From: a virus
DNA length: 37,014 bases
Virus record (IMG/VR): IMGVR_UViG_3300011116_000511
Span: 1 to 37,014 of that record
Strand: one strand, 5' to 3'
Notes under the pieces: model-generated
The model's database searches: none
What the model saw: only the letters and a program-made list of their open reading frames with translations
What the model was told of the DNA's origin: nothing
Shown here: one piece after another, positions 15,081 through 22,113 of the stretch
Position numbering within the stretch: position 1 is the first letter of the stretch
Layout of the letters: each line of letters begins with the position of its first letter
Translations under genes and position numbers: made by a program

Positions 15081-15479
15081 CTAGAGTTCTACGGTTTTTC
15101 TTTTAAAGTGTTCAATCATTAACTGAATTTTACCTCTATCTGGTGAAAAAGAATTATGACTTCGAATCATTAATTGTTGCGCAGTACCGACACCGTATCT
15201 TTCATCAATAGCTAATCCAAATTCATACTGACGACCTTGATTGTGCATATTACAAGCGTAGCATTGCGCGGCGCAGTTCGCTTCATCCCATCTAGTGGCT
15301 TTATGTCGTCTGGAAACAAAGTGACCGCATTGTGAAGTTTTGAATGTCATTGGCTTGCCACAAGTAACGCAAAGAGAATAGCCACCGCCTTTCATATCTC
15401 TTAATCTGATATAGATTGAGAAGACGGTGTCTAACTCCTTGGTCAATTGCGATAGTGTCTTAATTCTAATTCGTGCCAT
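15081..15479 (-). CDS. ninG: NinG-like recombination protein (zinc-finger)
   Basis: A 132-residue protein of the lambda NinG/Rap family. The zinc-binding cysteines are in CVTCGK (Cys37, Cys40), CGHFVSRRHKATRWDEANC (Cys51, His53, His59, Cys69) and QCYACNMHNQG (Cys73, Cys76). The family contains a bacterial-type HNH-like fold; lambda Rap is a structure-specific (Holliday-junction/D-loop) endonuclease that supports recombination. It would work with the annealing protein and exonuclease encoded at 19.3-20.9 kb. It overlaps the upstream gene by 14 bases. Length is shorter than lambda NinG (204 residues), as in most Bacteroidota phages. Confidence 0.88.
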   Translation of the reverse strand: MARIRIKTLSQLTKELDTVFSIYIRLRDMKGGGYSLCVTCGKPMTFKTSQCGHFVSRRHKATRWDEANCAAQCYACNMHNQGRQYEFGLAIDERYGVGTAQQLMIRSHNSFSPDRGKIQLMIEHFKRKTVEL

Positions 15480-15780
15480 TTTTTAGTTTGCTTAATTTTC
15501 TGAATTGCTCTAATCTGTCTTGTGAATTTTTAACCCACCGCTTACAATCAGCTATTTCGCTTTCGTATTGGTGTCTGGTATCAAGTATTTGCCGTAACTT
15601 CTGCATAAATATCGGGTATTCCAAACATATAGCACCTCTAGACATTAAAGAGTCGTCTAGCACCGCATAAAATACAGTTCTTGCCTTTACAGTAAGTGTT
15701 TCCATATTGTACGGGTCCATAAGTTCATCCTTAAAGACGCCAATTCTAGTGGCGATTGCTTCGATTAAATCTTGATTCAT
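15466..15780 (-). CDS. Hypothetical protein, weakly DnaA domain IV-like
   Basis: A 104-residue helical protein. Residues 1-75 follow the pattern of the DnaA C-terminal DNA-binding domain: an N-terminal helix (LIEAIATRIGVFKDELMDP), a second helix rich in Ala and Arg (TLTVKARTVFYAVLDDSL), a turn and a final helix (FMQKLRQILDTR). The usual DnaA signature (GRDHSTV) is not present, so it is only a candidate. The C-terminal part is a basic helix. It overlaps NinG and the upstream gene, so it belongs to the early operon and could help to direct replication or transcription. Confidence 0.5.
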   Translation of the reverse strand: MNQDLIEAIATRIGVFKDELMDPYNMETLTVKARTVFYAVLDDSLMSRGAICLEYPIFMQKLRQILDTRHQYESEIADCKRWVKNSQDRLEQFRKLSKLKNGTN

Positions 15781-16166
15781 TTCATTTCTCTTTTTGCTTT
15801 ATAAACATAAGCTACAATCGTGTCGACCTCTTTGGCTATTTCAGCAACAGACCTTTTTGTTTTTAGCAACTTCTGTATTCTGTCCCATTTTGTGTTAGGC
15901 GATTTCTTTTTATTTTCTACTTTCTTTTCTTTTTTTGGCTTAACCAATTTCGTTTTCACAGTTTTTATTTCTTCCACTTCAATTTGTTCTACTTCAATCT
16001 TGTCGTCTTGCAATTTCTGTTTGTTTAAACGATTAGCTATAATTTCTTTAGCGACATCGATACTTAGACCGCGAAAATGTCCGCTATCTAGCTTTGATTG
16101 TAGTTGAGTGATACTTTGTTTTGAAAGTGTCTTGTGTGCTTGTTGTTTTAATTCTGACTGATTCAT
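15777..16166 (-). CDS. HTH-containing DNA-binding protein candidate
   Basis: A 129-residue basic protein. The C-terminus, WDRIQKLLKTKRSVAEIAKEVDTIVAYVYKAKREMK, read in parts, has the helix-turn-helix pattern 'I..ll...rsv.eIA.e.....a.VYk.kr'. A similar HTH with YIYKLKREF occurs at the N-terminus of the AAA+ protein (residues 35-58). The middle is a charged low-complexity linker (KTKLVKPKKEKKVENKKK). Residues 1-45 form another helical part (SITQLQSKLDSGHFRGLS). The ATGA overlap with the next gene couples translation. DNA-binding role inferred. Confidence 0.55.
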   Translation of the reverse strand: MNQSELKQQAHKTLSKQSITQLQSKLDSGHFRGLSIDVAKEIIANRLNKQKLQDDKIEVEQIEVEEIKTVKTKLVKPKKEKKVENKKKSPNTKWDRIQKLLKTKRSVAEIAKEVDTIVAYVYKAKREMK

Positions 16167-16217
16167 AATATTTGTGACTATTTTACTTCTGTCTGGAAGT
16201 TATGTTTTTGAATTTTT

Positions 16218-16733
16218 TTATCCGATGTACTCATAGCTATAAGTCATTTTTCTTGTGCTTGTTGAGCCTTTCATTATGCCTTCGCTCTCTCCAGTTCTGC
16301 CCTTTCGCGTAACTATCCATCGCTTGTCTTTCGCTCTCTGAAAAAATAACGCCTTTGTGGAGGATGTTATGATAAATCTATTTCCCATTTTCACATACAT
16401 TTCAGCTATATGTGTTGAGAATTTATGCCCGATACCTAATCCTTGATAATCAGGCAAAACTACTAGTCGATGTCCCTTTTTAAAATTCTTTATCAGCGCG
16501 TGTGGAAAATGAAGAACGGCAAAAAAGCAAGCTGGATTGTTTTCAATGTATCCTACATAGCAATCAGCCGTTTTATTAATGTCTGAATTCATATAGTGAT
16601 ACTTTCTAAATAGCTTCCAAATTTGGGTGCTACATTTTCTAACTTCAAGCTGGAGCGTTGGTCGTTTGTTCCCTTCCTTGCAAAAAAAAACCTTTGTTCG
16701 TCTGTGTCGTAAATCCAATCTGGCTCCAACCAA
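16218..16733 (-). CDS. GNAT acetyltransferase part of a frameshift-joined ABC-GNAT protein
   Basis: The frame carries a GNAT domain: the acetyl-CoA-binding loop RLVVLPDYQGLGIG (Q-x-x-G-x-G), and FFAVLHFPHALIKNFKKGH before it. Residues from RPTLQLEVRKCS onward match the linker of COG2401 proteins, an ABC-type ATPase fused to an acetyltransferase. There is no good start: the only upstream start is TTG (16733), and the first ATG (16592, overlapping the ABC stop as ATGA) would cut off the conserved LEV...LFRKYHY segment. A -1 shift at the T9 run (16690-16682) joins it to the ABC frame; 154 residues would come from here. Confidence 0.8.
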   Translation of the reverse strand: MVGARLDLRHRRTKVFFCKEGNKRPTLQLEVRKCSTQIWKLFRKYHYMNSDINKTADCYVGYIENNPACFFAVLHFPHALIKNFKKGHRLVVLPDYQGLGIGHKFSTHIAEMYVKMGNRFIITSSTKALFFQRAKDKRWIVTRKGRTGESEGIMKGSTSTRKMTYSYEYIG

Positions 16734-17281
16734 TCAACTATGTCGCGATGGCACGCAACTGCAACGAATTGTTTATTTGTCTTGCGAACGGCTTTGCTAA
16801 TGGCATACGATGCCGTTTTTGCTACCGTACGGTCAACGACTGATGTGAATTCATCGAACACTACAACCTTATTATCTAGCAAGAGAGAGCGCGCCAAATC
16901 GACTCGCATACGCTCTCCCATAGACAAAACCGAATAGGGTTTTAACCACGACCAAATCGTGGCAAAGCCAACGCTATTGAACATATTCATTATCTCTTGA
17001 ACATCTAAGTTCTTTGGCATATTATCAATAACTGCATTGTCGTCGTACTGATAAGCGTTTATATAATCTGCACCAAATAACTCTTTAGCTATTGTAGATT
17101 TACCTGAACCAGATGAACCGACAATAATGCCAATCTGCCATGATTCGTTTTCGATTGCAATGTTTCCGTGAAACTGCTCCTGTATTTTGGAGTCTATCTG
17201 CAAATCAAATTGACCAATCACACTTTGTGTTCTGAATGTTCTTTTCAGTTCACTCTCTTTTATAATGTTAAAACTCGGCAT
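16589..17281 (-). CDS. ABC-type ATPase (COG2401-like), joined to GNAT by -1 frameshift
   Basis: A 230-residue ATPase with Walker A GSSGSGKST (residues 55-63), a signature motif LSMGERMRVDLA at 119-130 (a variant of LSGGQ), Walker B VVVFDEF at 139-145 and the H-loop histidine at 178 (ACHRD). It lacks a membrane domain, so it is a soluble ABC ATPase, not a transporter. After residue 200 (FFF at the T9 run) the zero frame continues for 30 residues without homology, while a -1 shift leads into the GNAT domain, giving a 354-residue fusion. It starts inside the upstream gene's end. The substrate of the acetyltransferase is unknown. Confidence 0.85.
   Translation of the reverse strand: MPSFNIIKESELKRTFRTQSVIGQFDLQIDSKIQEQFHGNIAIENESWQIGIIVGSSGSGKSTIAKELFGADYINAYQYDDNAVIDNMPKNLDVQEIMNMFNSVGFATIWSWLKPYSVLSMGERMRVDLARSLLLDNKVVVFDEFTSVVDRTVAKTASYAISKAVRKTNKQFVAVACHRDIVDWLEPDWIYDTDEQRFFFARKGTNDQRSSLKLENVAPKFGSYLESITI
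16682..16690 (-). promoter_or_regulatory. Slippery T9 run for -1 frameshift (ABC-GNAT)
   Basis: On the coding strand the run reads AGG TTT TTT TTT GCA in the ABC frame. Slipping back one base gives TTT TTT TTT TGC AAG, entering the GNAT frame. Nine identical bases favour either ribosomal -1 slippage or RNA polymerase slippage. Confidence 0.7.
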
Positions 17282-17463
17282 ATAAATCCTTTTTCGGTTA
17301 ATTCGTTAAACAATTGTTCTTGTTGCTTCTCGTTGTCACAAACAACCTCTAAAATATATTCTATTTTAGTTTCATTGGACAAGTCCTTTGTCTTTGTCTT
17401 CTTCACATAAACATTATCTTCATCTGATATGATTATGTTTCCAAATAAATCAGTTGTTGTCAT
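17260..17463 (-). CDS. Small phage protein, 'LF...L...G..CRVLTL' type
   Basis: A 67-residue protein. The N-terminus (TTDLFGNIIISDED) and C-terminus (VVCDNEKQQEQLFNELTEKG then FICRVLTL) follow a pattern often seen in small proteins encoded near replication genes of many phages, with a strand-helix-strand ending in C-R-V-L-T-L. Function unknown. It overlaps the gene before it by 14 bases and the ABC gene after it by 22, so it belongs to the same tightly packed unit as the ABC-GNAT gene. Confidence 0.6.
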   Translation of the reverse strand: MTTTDLFGNIIISDEDNVYVKKTKTKDLSNETKIEYILEVVCDNEKQQEQLFNELTEKGFICRVLTL

Positions 17464-17791
17464 TATGCTTATACTTTAGTTCGTTTAGTTCTGTCTTAAC
17501 TTCTTCTGTCTTTATTTTGTGTCGCTTGTTGTAGCTGTGTCCTCTTAGATGCACAAAATCTTCCTCCAACTTTCTACGCGCTCTTGTTATTGAACCTGCT
17601 TTTGTAATCTGGTCTTTATGTAACATAACAAAAAACTCATACGCTGAAATATCTGTTGATGAAATATGTTTTTTTAATAATTCGTCAATCCAAATTCGAC
17701 AACAAAGTCTGTTGTCGTCGTCCGCATAGGTTACATCTTTCTCTAGTAATTTTCTAACCGCATCATCTATGTTGCTTATTTCTTTTTTCAT
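17450..17791 (-). CDS. Hypothetical protein with 'ITRARRKLEEDF..LRG..Y..R' motif
   Basis: A 113-residue protein with DDDNRLCCRIWIDELLKKH and SITRARRKLEEDFVHLRGHS, then KRHKIKTEE. This layout is common in phage early regions: an aspartate-rich turn with DNRL, a helical middle and a conserved basic motif near the end. Its role is not known. It is the first gene downstream of the promoter candidate at 17811-17840 and begins 20 bases after the element, so it heads a transcript that includes the ABC-GNAT gene. Confidence 0.6.
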   Translation of the reverse strand: MKKEISNIDDAVRKLLEKDVTYADDDNRLCCRIWIDELLKKHISSTDISAYEFFVMLHKDQITKAGSITRARRKLEEDFVHLRGHSYNKRHKIKTEEVKTELNELKYKHNDNN

Positions 17792-17810
17792 TACTGATGT
17801 TTTAATAGCA

Positions 17811-17840
17811 CAAAGATAATAACTATATAACTAATGTCAA
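17811..17840 (-). promoter_or_regulatory. Candidate Bacteroidota-type promoter
   Basis: TTG (17840-17838), 19 bases, TATCTTTG (17818-17811) on the minus strand is an exact match to TTG-N19-TAnnTTTG. It lies in a 72-base gap and would start transcription near 17804, 13 bases before the gene at 17450-17791. Confidence 0.6.
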
Positions 17841-17863
17841 GAACAAAATGTGGAATCACTAAG

Positions 17864-18682
17864 TTAAATCTGGACTGTCAATAATTCTTTCGACAAATCA
17901 AAACCACTTTCTTTCCAAACTTCAAACCACTTTCGTAATGTTATTTCTCTTGCGATGTTTTTTATTGCACCTAATTCATTCTTTGGCATCAATCCTTTTT
18001 CTAGTTGAACAATTAACTCGCGAACAGCATCGCTTCTTCTGACTTGTTCGCTCTTTACTTCGTGTAAGTACAATAATCTCGCTTGCTCCAGAGTCTTTTG
18101 TTTTTCTTCATCTGGTTCTTTAATTAATTCTTTTCGCTCTAGTGTTAAATATTTACCAGCCGCATCTATGATAATACAAGTTGGTTTTTGACAAAACTTG
18201 TTAAAGTCATTGATTATAGTTTCAAGATGTCTGCGATTTATTTTCTCTAGTTCTTCTTCTGTAATTTTTGGTTTGTCGTTCACGATTGTACTTTTTGTTT
18301 CAATTTTAAATTGCTCTACTCTCTTGAGAAAAGCGTTTAACACTTTACACATAAATTCAACGCTGAATAATTGAAAATGACCAATTGGTTCATCCGCGGT
18401 TACATTCATTTGAAAAGCCATCTTGATTTGTTCGATTGTCAGTAAGCGATATTTCGGTGTGTTTCTGATTATATCGAATATCATTAGTTTTTCTTCTTGA
18501 CTTGGTAAATTCTTTATACCATGTGCAACACAAGAGTTTACAATGATTAATTTTAGTTGTGTTTCAAATTCAGTATCGTTTAAATCCATCAATCGTGGAG
18601 TCTGCTCCGCTTTCTGTAAAACAATATCAGTTGTTAAGAAAGTTTTTAATGTCGTCTTTGTTGTTTCTGCCAATTCGTTCAT
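17864..18682 (-). CDS. Replication-associated hypothetical protein
   Basis: A 272-residue, mainly helical protein. The middle (SVEFMCKVLNAFLKRVEQFK, residues about 107-126) and the charged C-terminal half (KSEQVRRSDAVRELIVQLEKGLMP) have no diagnostic motif. It overlaps the end of the DUF1376-like gene by 56 bases. In Bacteroidota phages a protein of this position and size often follows the initiator-like gene, so a helicase-loader or replication-accessory role is possible, but no Walker motif is present. Function unknown. Confidence 0.55.
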   Translation of the reverse strand: MNELAETTKTTLKTFLTTDIVLQKAEQTPRLMDLNDTEFETQLKLIIVNSCVAHGIKNLPSQEEKLMIFDIIRNTPKYRLLTIEQIKMAFQMNVTADEPIGHFQLFSVEFMCKVLNAFLKRVEQFKIETKSTIVNDKPKITEEELEKINRRHLETIINDFNKFCQKPTCIIIDAAGKYLTLERKELIKEPDEEKQKTLEQARLLYLHEVKSEQVRRSDAVRELIVQLEKGLMPKNELGAIKNIAREITLRKWFEVWKESGFDLSKELLTVQI

Positions 18683-19322
18683 CTGATTTATTTTTTAGTT
18701 CATGAAATCCTTTCCAACCTTTTTCAATTGCTAGACACAACACCTCGTTTGCGTTTTCAATTGTGTCACCAGTTATTTTAAAAAGCGAATCAATTGCCGC
18801 TTGTTCCGCTAAAATGCTTTTGTATTGAAATTTATGTTGTTCGTGTTTATATCGCTTCCATTTAGCCCAGAGATATTCAAATGCTTGATTTTCTGTAAAA
18901 GGAATTTTTATTGTCAGTTTCTTATACTTAATCTTTTTCTTTTCTATTTCATCTTCATCTTCTAAAAGGTTTTCTACGGTAGTTGTTTGGTTTTCTTTTG
19001 GTTCAACCGCGGTTGTTTTTGTTTTACTCGTTCTGCGTTCTGATTGCTTTTTAGAATATTCTTTTGACTTAGCGATTGAATTCTCCAGCCATTCGATGAA
19101 ATAACGCTCACCGTCGAACTTTAAAATTAATTCTAGTGCGTACCAGCAACTTTCAAAATCGTTTCCCAAAACCTTTGTAATGAGTTTTAATTCTAGTCGG
19201 CCAAATTTTCGTTGTGCTGAAATTATATCGTCGTAGGCACCACGCTCAAGGCGATTCATGTGCGCCTTGTCGCGCGAAGCATCAGTATCGTAATAAGTGA
19301 AACAAAAATCAAGTTGTGCCAT
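18627..19322 (-). CDS. Replication initiation-like protein (DUF1376-type N-terminus)
   Basis: A 231-residue protein. Residues 1-95 follow the DUF1376/replisome-organiser pattern: FTYYDTDASRDKAHMNRLERGAYDDII, where 'h...l..l.rGaY..ll' is the hallmark, then a winged-helix-like region ending FIEWLENSIAKSKEYSKKQS. A charged linker follows (EPKENQTTTVENLLEDEDEIEKKK), then a helical domain with YLWAKWKRYKHEQHKFQYKS and LAEQAAIDSLFKI. It probably binds the origin. It directly follows the exonuclease gene with overlapping ends. Its exact operation is not visible from sequence. Confidence 0.6.
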   Translation of the reverse strand: MAQLDFCFTYYDTDASRDKAHMNRLERGAYDDIISAQRKFGRLELKLITKVLGNDFESCWYALELILKFDGERYFIEWLENSIAKSKEYSKKQSERRTSKTKTTAVEPKENQTTTVENLLEDEDEIEKKKIKYKKLTIKIPFTENQAFEYLWAKWKRYKHEQHKFQYKSILAEQAAIDSLFKITGDTIENANEVLCLAIEKGWKGFHELKNKSDERIGRNNKDDIKNFLNN

Positions 19323-20007
19323 TAGCTAAATTGTTTAAATAAATTCTGCATTCATCAATTCGGTCGTAAATCGTGGAGAAATTTTCATAATCTCTTTCAA
19401 TAACAATTTCATAAACACGCTCGTTAATCGGTATATCGTCGTAAACAAGTAGCTTGTCTAATTCTTTACACGCCTCTATATAAGTTGGGTCTTCATCATT
19501 CAGCACATTTAATTTCCATTGTAACTTTCTCATTTCATCATTACGAATTACTTCTGGTGTATTCACTAAGCAATAAACTAAACGACTTGAATCAAGATTA
19601 AATAACTCCATATAACCCTGCAACTGCCAGTAATAATCTTTGTTAATGGTTTTACTCTTAACAGACTTGAAAAATGAAAAAATATCCCAACTACTCTTAA
19701 TGTCAATTATTAAATCAGTCACGATGTCTGGATGACCAGTAATAAATTTATTACCTTTTCTTACATCATTTTTTAGAAACATTGATTTTTTATGTTGCGA
19801 ATAAAGTGTGAGTGAATCTTCTTCAACCATTAAACCTTTAGCAAGATACTTGCTTTCTATTTCGCGCGTTCTTGAATACTTCTCTGCGATAAATAATTCA
19901 TTCAAGTAGCTTCTAGTGGTTTCTGAAAGTGTTTCACTTTTACTCTTTGGCTCGGTCATTAGTTTGCCTAATGAACTGCACCGAAATTCGTATTCTGAAA
20001 AATTCAT
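19309..20007 (-). CDS. YqaJ-like (PD-(D/E)XK) exonuclease
   Basis: A 232-residue protein with a PD-(D/E)XK core: GHPDIVTDLIIDIKSSW, where Asp94 and the Asp102-x-Lys104 motif are the metal-binding and catalytic residues. The N-terminal RCSSLGKLMTEP segment is typical of YqaJ/lambda-exonuclease relatives ('RaS..g.imt'). Later YYWQLQGYMELFNLDSSRLVY provides the Q-x-x-x-Y helix. It would degrade one DNA strand and hand the other to the annealing protein encoded immediately upstream, whose TGA overlaps this ATG. The two together form a two-component recombination system. Confidence 0.82.
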   Translation of the reverse strand: MNFSEYEFRCSSLGKLMTEPKSKSETLSETTRSYLNELFIAEKYSRTREIESKYLAKGLMVEEDSLTLYSQHKKSMFLKNDVRKGNKFITGHPDIVTDLIIDIKSSWDIFSFFKSVKSKTINKDYYWQLQGYMELFNLDSSRLVYCLVNTPEVIRNDEMRKLQWKLNVLNDEDPTYIEACKELDKLLVYDDIPINERVYEIVIERDYENFSTIYDRIDECRIYLNNLANGTT

Positions 20008-20933
20008 GATAGAAATTCTTTTTTATCTGTGAACAATTTTTTCATTTCAGTTGTCGTACAATACAACTCAAGCACCGATAGTTCTTCAATGCTAGATGCT
20101 TCTTTAATCAGTAATTCCAATCGCTCTTTCTCCTTGTCTGCTGACTTAGGCGCTTCTTTACTCTTACTAGGTCGAAACGCTTGTTCTACACTTGTGTCGC
20201 CGTCTTTGATAGCTTGACCTATTCCGATAAGTGTAACGATGTCTTCTGATGTAATATGACTAATTGATGCTTTGCCTACAACCTTGAGTATCTCCGCTTC
20301 TTTCAATTGAAATGTATCCTGTAAGCCATCAAAGACTTGCTTTCGTCTTGCGTTGAACTTTACGCTATCAGATACATCGCCCGTTATAACTTGAATTGAT
20401 GTATTGTAAACTTTATCTACAATACTTCGTGGTATTACTGCAAGTATGGCATTTCGTAATGCGATTGAGTTACCAGCGTTGCCAGTAACGGTTATCATAT
20501 CGTCATTCATACGAATCATTTTACCAGTACGCTTTCCGCCAGCGTATTCATTCTGCATAATAGAACGCTTCACTTGTGTCTTGATTGCAAGATTGTTTTC
20601 TAAATCAAAGCAAACTGCTTCGCTAGTAATGTGCTTATCGTCAATTGCAACCACTTTGGACTCTATACGAAGATTGCCCCAGACTTGAGCAAGTATCTTA
20701 GCTAGATGAACTGACGGTCCCGTTATTGATTTACCACCGCGTGGCACCGCATAAGTGCAAGTGCGCGCCGTTGATTCGTCAATAGTCACAATAGCAATTG
20801 CGTTTGAAATTGAGCGTGTGATGTTTCTTGGATAGGTCTTCGCGGTAGTTATCTGCATATCAATCGCGGCCTTATCCTGCTGATAAACTATTTCAGTCGA
20901 AATAATTTCAGCTAGTTGTGTTTCATTTTCCAT
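20004..20933 (-). CDS. Putative single-strand annealing / recombination protein
   Basis: A 309-residue protein. Residues 56-82 hold TARTCTYAVPRGGKSITGPS followed by VHLAKILAQVWGN, a signature I associate with a phage family that accompanies recombination exonucleases. The middle (NSIALRNAILAVIPRSIVDKVY) and the C-terminal charged tail fit an annealing-protein core plus a linker. Position beside a YqaJ-like exonuclease with ATGA coupling strongly suggests a single-strand annealing protein, although it lacks an obvious RecT, Erf or Sak motif. It may be a less-studied family. Function inferred from context. Confidence 0.6.
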   Translation of the reverse strand: MENETQLAEIISTEIVYQQDKAAIDMQITTAKTYPRNITRSISNAIAIVTIDESTARTCTYAVPRGGKSITGPSVHLAKILAQVWGNLRIESKVVAIDDKHITSEAVCFDLENNLAIKTQVKRSIMQNEYAGGKRTGKMIRMNDDMITVTGNAGNSIALRNAILAVIPRSIVDKVYNTSIQVITGDVSDSVKFNARRKQVFDGLQDTFQLKEAEILKVVGKASISHITSEDIVTLIGIGQAIKDGDTSVEQAFRPSKSKEAPKSADKEKERLELLIKEASSIEELSVLELYCTTTEMKKLFTDKKEFLS

Positions 20934-21084
20934 TGCTTGATGTTTTTTCTAATTCTTGTTTTGCGAATAATTTTAGTGCATGATTTACGACCCAATTTCT
21001 GGAGCGGTCGAATTTCTTTGCGACTTGTTTCAAGTCTTTTAATACTTGTTCGTCAAGTCTGAACGCGGTTTGTCTTTTCGTCAT
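20923..21084 (-). CDS. Ribbon-helix-helix DNA-binding protein
   Basis: A 53-residue protein, MTKRQTAFRLDEQVLKDLKQ..., with the typical CopG/Arc layout: strand RQTAFRLDE, helix 1 QVLKDLKQVAKKF, turn DRSRNWV, helix 2 VNHALKLFAKQEL. It starts at the ATG at 21084, 30 bases after a 41-bp near-perfect palindrome (21115-21155), a likely operator for a dimeric or tetrameric repressor. The gene overlaps the start of the annealing-protein gene by 11 bases, so it may autoregulate the recombination operon. Confidence 0.8.
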   Translation of the reverse strand: MTKRQTAFRLDEQVLKDLKQVAKKFDRSRNWVVNHALKLFAKQELEKTSSNGK

Positions 21085-21114
21085 GATTTTTATTTAAGTT
21101 TTTATTTTTAATAA

Positions 21115-21155
21115 CGCAAATGTAATACAATGTTTTATGTTGTATCACATTTGCG
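21115..21155. promoter_or_regulatory. 41-bp near-perfect palindrome, candidate operator
   Basis: The left arm CGCAAATGTAATACAA (21115-21130) and right arm TTGTATCACATTTGCG (21140-21155) differ by one base from perfect symmetry, around nine central bases. On the minus strand the arm contains TACATTTG (21124-21117), a -7-like TAnnTTTG element, so a bound repressor would cover the promoter. It lies 30 bases before the ribbon-helix-helix gene. It could also act as an RNA terminator hairpin for the upstream genes. Confidence 0.75.
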
Positions 21156-21174
21156 AATATTTATTTCTGGTCTT

Positions 21175-21405
21175 TTAATTATTTTCGGTTTGCTTTTTTA
21201 CTTTCATTTCATGTATTAAGTTTTTAAATACTTCAATTACTTTTTGTTTGCTTATTATAGATGTGTTGATGTGTACTTGCATAGACTGTGTCGTTTCGTC
21301 GCCTACAATTAATATAAGTGGGGTATCCGCCGCTAGTAGTTGCATCCATAGTTCTTTTAAGTCGTCTTGACTATTTAGTTTTAAGTCGTCGAATGATGTG
21401 TACAT
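21175..21405 (-). CDS. Small hypothetical protein
   Basis: A 76-residue protein: an N-terminal acidic helix (MYTSFDDLKLNSQDDLKELW), a beta segment (PLILIVGDETTQSMQVHIN) and a C-terminal basic helix ending KKQTENN. No family recognised. It is the last gene before the palindromic operator, so it may end the transcript that comes from 25.5 kb. Confidence 0.5.
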   Translation of the reverse strand: MYTSFDDLKLNSQDDLKELWMQLLAADTPLILIVGDETTQSMQVHINTSIISKQKVIEVFKNLIHEMKVKKQTENN

Positions 21406-21424
21406 AATTTTGGGTTTTATTTTT

Positions 21425-21706
21425 TTATTTTAAAAGTTTTGATGAACAAACTATTGCATCGCCGACAATCATGTCATTTGTTTGTCGGTCTCGTTGATAA
21501 AGTATCGTGGCTCTACGATTTATCTCGTTTGGTTTAAGTTTACCCTCTTCGTCGATTATCATTATTCGACCATCAGATAAATTTACCACTTCAATTAATT
21601 CACATTTCAAAAAGTTGTAACACTCGCTAAGAGTAAAATCTTTCTGATTGAGCGGCTCAATTTCTAAAATCATTCCGCCTGTTTTGAACAGATATGCTGT
21701 TTTCAT
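21425..21706 (-). CDS. DUF3846-like protein
   Basis: A 93-residue protein matching DUF3846: GGMILEIEPLNQKDFTLSEC, then CELIEVVNLSDGRIMIIDEE with GKLKPNEINRRAT, and VGDAIV at the end. The DUF3846 family occurs in phages and integrative elements of many hosts; its function is unknown. It is separated by two bases from the DUF6573-like gene upstream. Motif agreement is good along the whole length. Confidence 0.65.
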   Translation of the reverse strand: MKTAYLFKTGGMILEIEPLNQKDFTLSECYNFLKCELIEVVNLSDGRIMIIDEEGKLKPNEINRRATILYQRDRQTNDMIVGDAIVCSSKLLK

Positions 21707-21708
21707 TT

Positions 21709-22113
21709 TTAGTCTTCGTTTGGTAAGAGTACGGTTAAAACTGGGCGACCATCGTCACCACCATCACAAACGGAATAAAATGGCATCTTTCTTATTCCAC
21801 CCGTGTATTTTGAAAAACACGGTGCTTCAAAGTCACATCTATTGCTTTCTTCTTTCTTTGCGGCATCAAACAATGCACACAAAAGTTTATAGAGTGCTTC
21901 GAAGTAGCTGGAGTATTTTTTCTCTACCGCTTGATTGAGCAACGATTGAACACCAACCGTTAGTGCTACTGGGTATTTGAAACCCATCTGTCTTGCAAAT
22001 CCAGTCACATCGAAAAGAAAGCCATCCTCAATGGCTTGTTTTCTTGTGTAGCGGTCTATTATATCTTGTTTTGTAAACAAACCACTTGTTAATTGTGTTT
22101 CTATTTTTTTCAT
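21709..22113 (-). CDS. DUF6573-like protein
   Basis: A 134-residue protein with DRYTRKQAIEDGFLFDVTGF and KYPVALTVGVQSLL, the layout of DUF6573 ('Yt+.qA..DG.l.Dv...A...G...PVa.T'). This family is common on phages and plasmids beside DUF3846. It has no known function. The C-terminus is Cys-, Gly- and Pro-rich (FYSVCDGGDDGRPVLTVLL). It follows the 254-bp intergenic region and has an ATAAATC leader before ATG. Confidence 0.7.
   Translation of the reverse strand: MKKIETQLTSGLFTKQDIIDRYTRKQAIEDGFLFDVTGFARQMGFKYPVALTVGVQSLLNQAVEKKYSSYFEALYKLLCALFDAAKKEESNRCDFEAPCFSKYTGGIRKMPFYSVCDGGDDGRPVLTVLLPNED

Noticed and set aside
16590-16592. Independent start of the GNAT gene at the ATGA overlap
   Set aside because: It would remove the conserved segment before YHYMNSD that belongs to the family; the frameshift model keeps it. 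Reinitiation in addition to the shift cannot be ruled out.
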